Shown here piece after piece: positions 57,453 to 64,000 of a stretch of 64,000 bases of DNA. The DNA comes from Parietaria judaica. Lineage: Eukaryota > Streptophyta > Magnoliopsida > Rosales > Urticaceae. A program made the position numbers and the translations under genes. Positions within the stretch are counted from its first letter, which is position 1; every line of letters starts with the position of its first letter. The notes under the pieces were generated by a model that was given only the letters and a program-made list of their open reading frames with translations, had not been told where the DNA came from and searched no databases. The DNA is taken from positions 2,976,001-3,040,000 of the forward strand of contig OX940871.1 in the NCBI GenBank assembly GCA_954871525.1. Reading direction: 5' to 3'.

Positions 57453-60022
57453 ATGGAGCCGCCATTGACAACTTCTTTGATTCAAGCCTGCGAAGAAGAA
57501 GCTCTGAACAACAATTGCGTCAATGGAAGCCACAGAAACCTTCGCAGAATCCAAGTGGTTGAAGAAGTGAAGAAGCAGCTATGGCTCGCCGGTCCTCTGG
57601 TCTCCGTGAGTCTGTTGCAGTACTGTTTGCAGATGATCTCCGTCATGTTCGTCGGCCATCTCGGCGAGCTCCCTCTCTCCGGCGCTTCCATGGCGACGTC
57701 CTTCGCTTCCGTCACCGGTTTCAGCTTTCTGGTCCGTCGGGTTTTTATTTCATGTTTTATTTTCGCTTGCTCGGTAATGCGTTTACGTTTTCCGGTTTGT
57801 GTAGATTGGAATGGCGAGTGCATTGGACACGTTATCGGGCCAATCGTACGGGGCGAGGCAATACCACATGTTGGGAATCCACGCGCAGAGAGCGACGTTC
57901 GTTCTTCTGCTCGTGAGCGTTCCTCTCGCGGTTATTTGGGCCAACACGGAGCCGATTCTGGCTGCCCTCGGCCAGGACGCAACCATAGCAGCCGAGGCCG
58001 GGCGATACGCGCTTTTCATGATCCCGAGCGTGTTCGCCTATGGGATTCTCCAGTGCCTCGTGAAGTTCTTGCAGACGCAAAGCATCGTCTTCCCGATGGT
58101 GCTCTGCTCGGGGATCGCGGCCCTCCTTCACGTCCTCGTGTGTTGGTTTTTGGTGTTCAAATCCGGGCTCGAAAGCAGAGGAGCTGCATTGGCGAATTCG
58201 ATATCATATTGGGTGAACGTGCTGTTGCTTGCGCTTTACATCAAGTTCTCTTCTTCCTGCACGAAGACTTGGACGGGATTCTCGAAGGAGGCTTTTCGTG
58301 GGATCTTCACGTTTCTCCGACTCGCCATTCCCTCGGCTATTATGGTCTGGTAAATGACGCCCTGCTCGGGTTTTTTTGTGCGATTCAAATGTTCGGTTTT
58401 CGATTCTATGAGTGCGTAAAAAACCATTGTTTGCTCGTTGAATCAGCTTGGAAATGTGGTCGTTTGAGATGATGGTTCTCTTGTCCGGGCTTCTTCCTAA
58501 TCCAGAGTTGGAGACCTCTGTTCTTTCTATCAGGTTTGTGAAAAACTGTTCTTCATATGTTCGAAAAAGCTTTTTCTTCGAATGTTATATAACACTAGTG
58601 TGTCTTTACAGCTTGAACACGGCTTCGACGGTGTGGATGATTCCGTTCGGACTCAGTGCTGCCGTCAGGTGAGCTCGCTATTTCATCTTTTGTTTGGGTG
58701 AATTGGAACCCTGGAAAATCGAGAGTGGGAAGAAAAAAAACCGGTGTATTTTTAAAGATGTTGTAGAAAACAGGTTTTTTTTATCTAAAACTGACTAATT
58801 ATTAATACATATCTAAGACCAGCCCGGTTTCAGCTCACCCTAGACATGAAGAGCCCGGAAAATCAAGACTAGCTCACCTAAACAAATAAATGAACCTGGA
58901 TAGGCCGGCCCCAGTGTATATGGTTTTTACTTTTTAAAACCCTGTTTTTTAACAGCGACCGGGAACTCGGATCAGGGTTTCAACCCTGGTCCGGGATTCA
59001 CAACTAGATCATAATATTATTTTTAATATATTTTGCAGCACACGAGTTTCGAACGAGTTAGGGGGAGGACGCCCGGAAGCAGCACGATTGGCCGTGTGGG
59101 TTGCGGTGAGTATGATCATCGCCGAGGCCATTGTTGTCGGAGCAGTGATCATTCTGATACGGAACATTTGGGGCTACGCGTATAGCAACGATGTCGATGT
59201 GATCAAATACGTGGCGGCGATGATGCCAATACTCGCCGCCTCCCATTTTCTAGAGGGCCTACAGTGTGTTCTTTCAGGTTCTTCTCTGACCTCGCTTTTT
59301 AGAGTAAATAAACTTCAGAAACAATTTTTTTTCGGCCATCAATCCGAGAATGCAATTAGTTGACAGGTTCGGTTCCGGGACCAGTCCAGCCCCGAATATA
59401 TTTGGAACTAACACCAAATTATGCTTTCGTTGGGCCGTTACAATTTAGCATCGGTTTTGCCGTCAGGACTCTCTGGGATCAAACTTGATTTCTTGCAATA
59501 AATGATAATATGGATTCACGTTCTTGGGGATTCCGGTTGATAGAATTATCTCGTTGCGTTTTGCATCACGTTCGTTGACCGATATTCTTCGACTGTGTCT
59601 CAGGTAACGCGCGAGGGTGCGGGTGGCAGAAGATAGGAGCGTATGTGAATCTCGGAGCGTACTACATGGTGGGCGTTCCGGCGGCTATTGTACTCGCTTT
59701 CGTGTTGCGTATAGGCGGAAAGGTAGTACCTCATTTTTTCCCTGAAAATCTCTCTTTTTTTTTTTTTTGTTACAAAAAACTAACCTTCTTCTCAAACACA
59801 GGGCCTCTGGCTTGGGACTATTTGTGCACTAAGTGTTCAAAGCTTGTGTCTTTTGATAATCACCATTAAAACCAACTGGGATCAACAGGTAACATCTCTC
59901 TCCCTCTTATCATTTTTCTCTGCTCTCACTTGTTATCTTTTCCGAGTGACACGTGTCGTCCGATTCAGGTGAAGAAGGCGAAAGAGAGAGTTTGCGATTC
60001 CACAGAATGCTTGGTCAAATGA
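57453..60022 (+). CDS. MATE/DTX multidrug efflux transporter, intact (MATE-2)
   Basis: Eight exons (57453-57731, 57805-58349, 58447-58533, 58612-58668, 59039-59277, 59604-59722, 59802-59888, 59969-60022) total 1,467 bp, 488 residues, standard for a plant MATE. These are 12-helix proton antiporters that move organic cations, flavonoids, alkaloids or hormones out of the cytosol, at the plasma membrane or tonoplast. Landmarks: a soluble N-terminus, [20 protein letters not shown] (helix 1), [80 protein letters not shown] and [20 protein letters not shown]. All splice sites and phases are consistent, with no stops. It pairs tail to tail with MATE-3, 474 bp apart. The substrate is unknown; the subfamily with RVSNELG and [12 protein letters not shown] is the large DTX1-19-like clade. 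Confidence 0.96.
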
Positions 60023-60496
60023 AGATTGAACTGTTGAGCTCAACAGAACAAGAGTTTTTTAGTTGAAGAAAATAATTTTGAATTCTTTTTTTTTTCTTTC
60101 TTGAATGTTTAGATGTTCTTTAGTTTTTTTTGTTTTTACTTTGTATCATGTAAATACATGCAAATAAAACAGTACTCCATATCTCATAAGAAGAGTTTTT
60201 TTCTATTCAATAGTGCATATATATATATATATATATATTATATAGATACATGATCATAAGGTCACAGCTATGTTATTAGCTTATCAACTGTCACAAAATT
60301 GAGAATCTCTTCTTAACTTTAGCTTTACCTCTCCCTATAAATAAAGTACTAATCCAAAAATAAATCCATTTCAGCGAACTTACTGAATTGCAAAATGGTG
60401 TTAAAACACTAAATGAACTCAGAAGCCATTTAGGTTTCCCTAGAACTTCTCGATCCCGTGTGGATTAACGATGGAGTTTCTCTCAGCTCGGATTCA

Positions 60497-63400
60497 TCAG
60501 TTTAGATCCAATGGATCCACTGCTGAATCGTAGACTCTCTCGGTCGCTTTCTTCGCCTAATAGCATAAATCGATTAAAATCCGATCACAAAAACAAATTG
60601 ACAATAAAAATAAGAGAAGGGAGAGGGAGAGGGAGAGCGAGAGAGATTACCTCTTGATCCCAATTTGTTCTGATGGTGATTATTTTAAGAGCTAACACTT
60701 GTACCACGAGCGCGCAAATTAAACCCAACCAGAGACCCTACTCCGGGAAACAAAAACAAAAAGGTTGACGTCACATAACTCACTAGGAATAACCGAGTTT
60801 AAGACCTTTTCTTTCTTCTTATTTCAAAACTCGGATCCGGATTCCAGGTTTGGAAAGAAGAAAAAAACGGATCTTTATAAAAATTATAAACTGGGTTTCT
60901 GCTGCATTTTGGAAAATGAGAAAAGAAGGGGTAAATAATTACCTTTCCGCCCACGTGCAAGATGAAAGCCAAGGTACACGCCATTGGAATTCCGACCAAA
61001 TAGTAGGCTCCAAGGTTCACATATGCTCCGATCTTCTGCCATCCACACCCTCTAGCAGTCCCTGGATACGAAAATTCCTCGATTTTTCAAATAAACCACT
61101 TTAACACAAGAAATCTCTGTATTAAAACTAAAATAATTTGGGACAAATGTATTTCGCGGCCTTTTATATCATCAGTGTGCTTGGTTTTATTAAAATGGTT
61201 ATGATCTTAGCTCCAAAGGCATGTACAAAATAATGAGCAATAGCTAGCTATGCTCTTAAGTTGTCGTGTTGTCCCTGTTTTTTCTCTAAATGTTTTTAGC
61301 AATCCATATGCGCTTGTGAGTTCATGAATTAGAATTCAACAAAAACCATCGAATTTTAATGACAAGGGGAAAAGTTGCAACAGTTTACAAGTATTTTGTG
61401 GCGAAACTGCTGCAAAAACTCAGCGGAAAACTGCAACAACATGATATAACATAATCGCAATGTATTCAATTAATGGACTTTGATTTCATTCGTGCTAAGA
61501 AAGAGATAAAAACCTGAAAGGACGCATTGAAGCCCGTCGAGAAAGTTCGATATTGCGAGAATCGGCATCATCAACGCCACATATTTGACAACTTCGGTCT
61601 CGTTGCTATAAGCATAGCCCCACACATTGCGTATCAGTATCATCAGTGCTCCGATCAGTGTGCCTTCAGCAAGGGCAATCACTAACACGACACATACTGC
61701 TAGACGAGCCGCTGCAGGACGCCCTGCTCCTAGTTCGTTCGAAACTCGAGTGCTGTTGAGAAGAAAAAAGAGACCCGGTTGGTTTAGCAATGAAGCTAAG
61801 AGGTTATAGATAAAATATTTACTTCAATGACTGCTGCATAATAGTCTCATAATTATAGTATATTAATCTCATTTGCTAACTAATTAACAAAGTAACTTTG
61901 ACAAAGAAATCTGATCCATACGAAATAACATTTTTTTGTCATGTTTTTAACGTGTAGGGGGCAATGTGGTACTTTTTGAAAGCTTCTGGGGCATTTCTGC
62001 CAAACACTTGAGTTGAGGGGGCAAAGTGCACCAACGAGCAAAGTTCGGGGTGAATTAACTCACCTTATAGCACAACTGAGTCCGAAAGAGATCATCCACG
62101 TGGTAGCCGCCGTGTTCAAGCTGAAATAAGTTTAAGCTTTGTCAGAGCTAATTCCATTACCAAGGATAATCTCAATGCTTAATCATATAATCAAGAGTTA
62201 GAAACGAACCATACAGAGAGCACAGAGGTTTCGAGTGTCGGATTCGGGAGAAGCCCGGATAAAAGTACCATCAATTCAAAAGACCACATTTCCAAACTGT
62301 TCAAGCAATCAATGAAAAAATCACAATTCAATCATTAACAACAAATAAATCATACACAAAACCGGAGTTTCAATGTTGATGTTTTGGCATTTTACAACCG
62401 GAAAGAATTGAAATAAAACCGAGATAAAGTGACAAGAGTAAATTACCAGACCATGACGGCCGAGGGAACGGCGAGTCTGAGAAAAGTGAGAATCCCATGG
62501 AACGCCTCCTTCGAGAACCCCGTCCAAGTCTTCGTGCACGAAGAAGAGAACTTGATGTAAAGTGCAAGTAACAACACGTTGACCCAATACGATATCGAAC
62601 TCGCCACTGCAGCACCTCGGCTTTCAAGCCCAGATTTGAACACCAAAAACCAGCACATAAAGATGTGAAGGAGAGCTGCAATTCCCGAGGAGAGCACCAT
62701 TGGGAAAACGATACTTTGGGTCTGCAAGAACTTCACAAGGCACTGAAGAATCCCGTACCCGAACACACTCGGTATCAGGAAACGAGCGTATTTCCCGGCT
62801 TCTGCTGAAATAGCAGCATCCTGGCCAAACGCGATCAGAATCGGTTCTGTGTTTGCCCATATAACCGCGAGAGGAACGCTCACGAGAAGAAGAACGAACA
62901 TCGCTCTTTGGGTATGAATTCCCAGCATGTGGTACTGCTTTGCACCAAATGATTGCCCCGATAAGGTGTCCAATGCGCTCGCCATTCCAATCTGTTCAAT
63001 CACAAAAAAACAAAACCAAAATAACCTTCAACTTTCAAAGCACTCAAATACTCATCACATGTTGATTAAAGAAAGTTTGATGCATAACATTATAACGTGT
63101 CCAATGCTCTTCTCATTCCCATATATTCGACCAGCGGCGGAACCGGCATATCAATTTCTGAACGAGTTCAACCACAAAAGCTCGAAATTAATTTGAAAAG
63201 GGGAAACATTTGATTTGATGCATCACACATTCTCAAACTTAACAATAATGTAATATTCCGAGCCTCGTTTCCGGCTTTCTATTTTCGGTGCCAGCCTCCG
63301 TCTATAGACCCGGCCATGACTCCGCTTCCTCCTTTATTTTCCGAAATGCGAAACTACGGGCTTGTGCCTACTCTGCCTAGACTCGGGGCCGGCACTGCTC

Positions 63401-63800
63401 GCTAAGATTCCGGTTCCCATTTAAGAATCCCGGGCCTCTATCTCTTACAAAAAAAATGATTTCGTTTGCACAAAAACTATCCAAAATGCAGACATTGGTT
63501 CAAAGAAAAAGCTCTGACCAGCAAGCTGAAGCCAGTGACGGAGGCGAAGGAGGTCGCCATGGAAGCGCCGGAGAGAGGAAGCTCGCCGAGATGGCCGACG
63601 AACATGACGGAGATCATCTGCAAGCAGTACTGCAAGAGACTCACGGCGATCATGGGCCCGGCGAGCCATAGCTGCTTCTTCACTTCCTCGACGATCTCGG
63701 TTCTCCGAGCACCCTTTTCATGGAGGATCAAGCCGTCTTCCCCGCAGGGCTGAATCAATGGAGAGCCCAGAGAAGGCTTCTGATCACCAAGCCTCTCCAT
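60497..63800 (-). CDS. MATE/DTX multidrug efflux transporter, intact (MATE-3)
   Basis: Eight exons on the minus strand: 63800-63519, 62991-62447, 62296-62210, 62120-62064, 61752-61514, 61061-60943, 60737-60651, 60556-60497. They total 1,476 bp, 491 residues. Exons 2 to 7 have exactly the lengths of MATE-2 (545, 87, 57, 239, 119, 87), so the two are recent paralogs in inverted orientation. Signature pieces: [80 protein letters not shown] and [20 protein letters not shown]. The N- and C-terminal ends differ most from MATE-2 (C-terminus [11 protein letters not shown]). The frame is intact and splice sites canonical. The introns are longer than in MATE-2 and hold repeat-like sequence (63240-63440, 61950-62050). 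It is probably a proton-coupled exporter of organic compounds. Confidence 0.96.
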
Positions 63801-64000
63801 TTTTCGCTCTTCTTTTTATAAATAAAAATAAATTAAAAAAAACAGCGAGATTGGTGTGTGTATTTATGGTATGAAACTATGAATGATTGCAGTTCATGTG
63901 TGTACTGTGTGGCCTTAGATTCACGAACAACACGACGAAATTATAATGAAAAATAATGAGTCACAGTGTTACACGGCTCTCCTAAGTCCTAACAGTTGCA
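63801..64000. other. MATE-3 upstream sequence
   Basis: Runs from the MATE-3 start codon to the window edge and should contain its 5' UTR and core promoter (read on the minus strand). AT-rich near the start codon; no recognisable element. Confidence 0.5.

Noticed and set aside
1..64000. tRNA, snoRNA or microRNA genes
   Set aside because: None could be recognised by eye. The long inverted repeats (6.1, 10.4 and 36.8 kb) are better explained as mobile-element structures; a tRNAscan-SE and small-RNA search would settle it.

Overview
The window is nuclear DNA of a flowering plant, almost certainly a dicot. Genes are split by short AT-rich GT-AG introns, intergenic DNA is AT-rich and full of transposon debris, and the gene families (CYP71-type P450, tau-class glutathione S-transferases, SABATH methyltransferases, MATE/DTX transporters, a plastid protein with a transit peptide) are plant families. 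The species cannot be named from the sequence.

Layout. 0.2-3.8 kb: the 3' part of a nine-exon TPR-repeat gene (+). 6.1-7.2 kb: a large palindromic foldback element. 8.9-17.6 kb: three broken SABATH methyltransferase copies (+), interrupted by CACTA (En/Spm)-type transposon sequence with a decayed transposase-family gene, plus a fragment of a TEX2/SMP-type membrane-protein gene on the other strand and a 115-bp near-perfect inverted repeat. 18.4-20.8 kb: an intact P450 (-). 22.7-23.3 kb: a probable solo LTR. 24.3-26.5 kb: a four-exon chloroplast protein (+), fibrillin/PLAP-like at its C-terminus. 27.0-36.2 kb: a tandem array of five tau GST units, all on -, four intact and one pseudogene. 36.8-37.9 kb: a Mutator-type foldback element with an exact 9-bp target duplication. 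40.6-44.0 kb: retrotransposon pieces and a broken mitochondrial enoyl-CoA/ACP reductase gene whose exon is joined to a retrotransposon gag. 44.1-47.1 kb: a MATE pseudogene (-). 48.4-49.8 kb: a sixth, intact tau GST (-). 51.5 kb: a short insert of mitochondrial large-subunit rRNA. 51.6-54.1 kb: one LTR, primer-binding site and gag of a Ty3-type element, with five in-frame 210-bp tandem repeats. 54.2-55.9 kb: nested non-autonomous elements and a degenerate minisatellite. 57.5-63.8 kb: two intact eight-exon MATE transporter genes facing each other tail to tail.

How it fits together. Leaving out the TPR and plastid genes at the left, the live genes are one P450 (oxidation), five tau GSTs (glutathione conjugation) and two MATE transporters (export or vacuolar loading), with dead SABATH (carboxyl methylation) copies next to the P450. 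These are the three classical phases of plant detoxification and specialised metabolism within about 45 kb. Physical co-location is seen directly; co-function is inference. GST and MATE units are interleaved (GST x5, MATE, GST, MATE, MATE), which points to repeated tandem and inverted duplication. A conserved upstream box of about 35 bp, partly like an ocs/as-1 element, is shared by four of the six GST units.

No single clearly undescribed molecular system is visible. The strongest unusual items are the interleaved P450-GST-MATE neighbourhood with its shared GST upstream box, the altered catalytic signature of these GSTs, the 70-residue tandem repeats in a gag protein, and several well-preserved rearrangement footprints.
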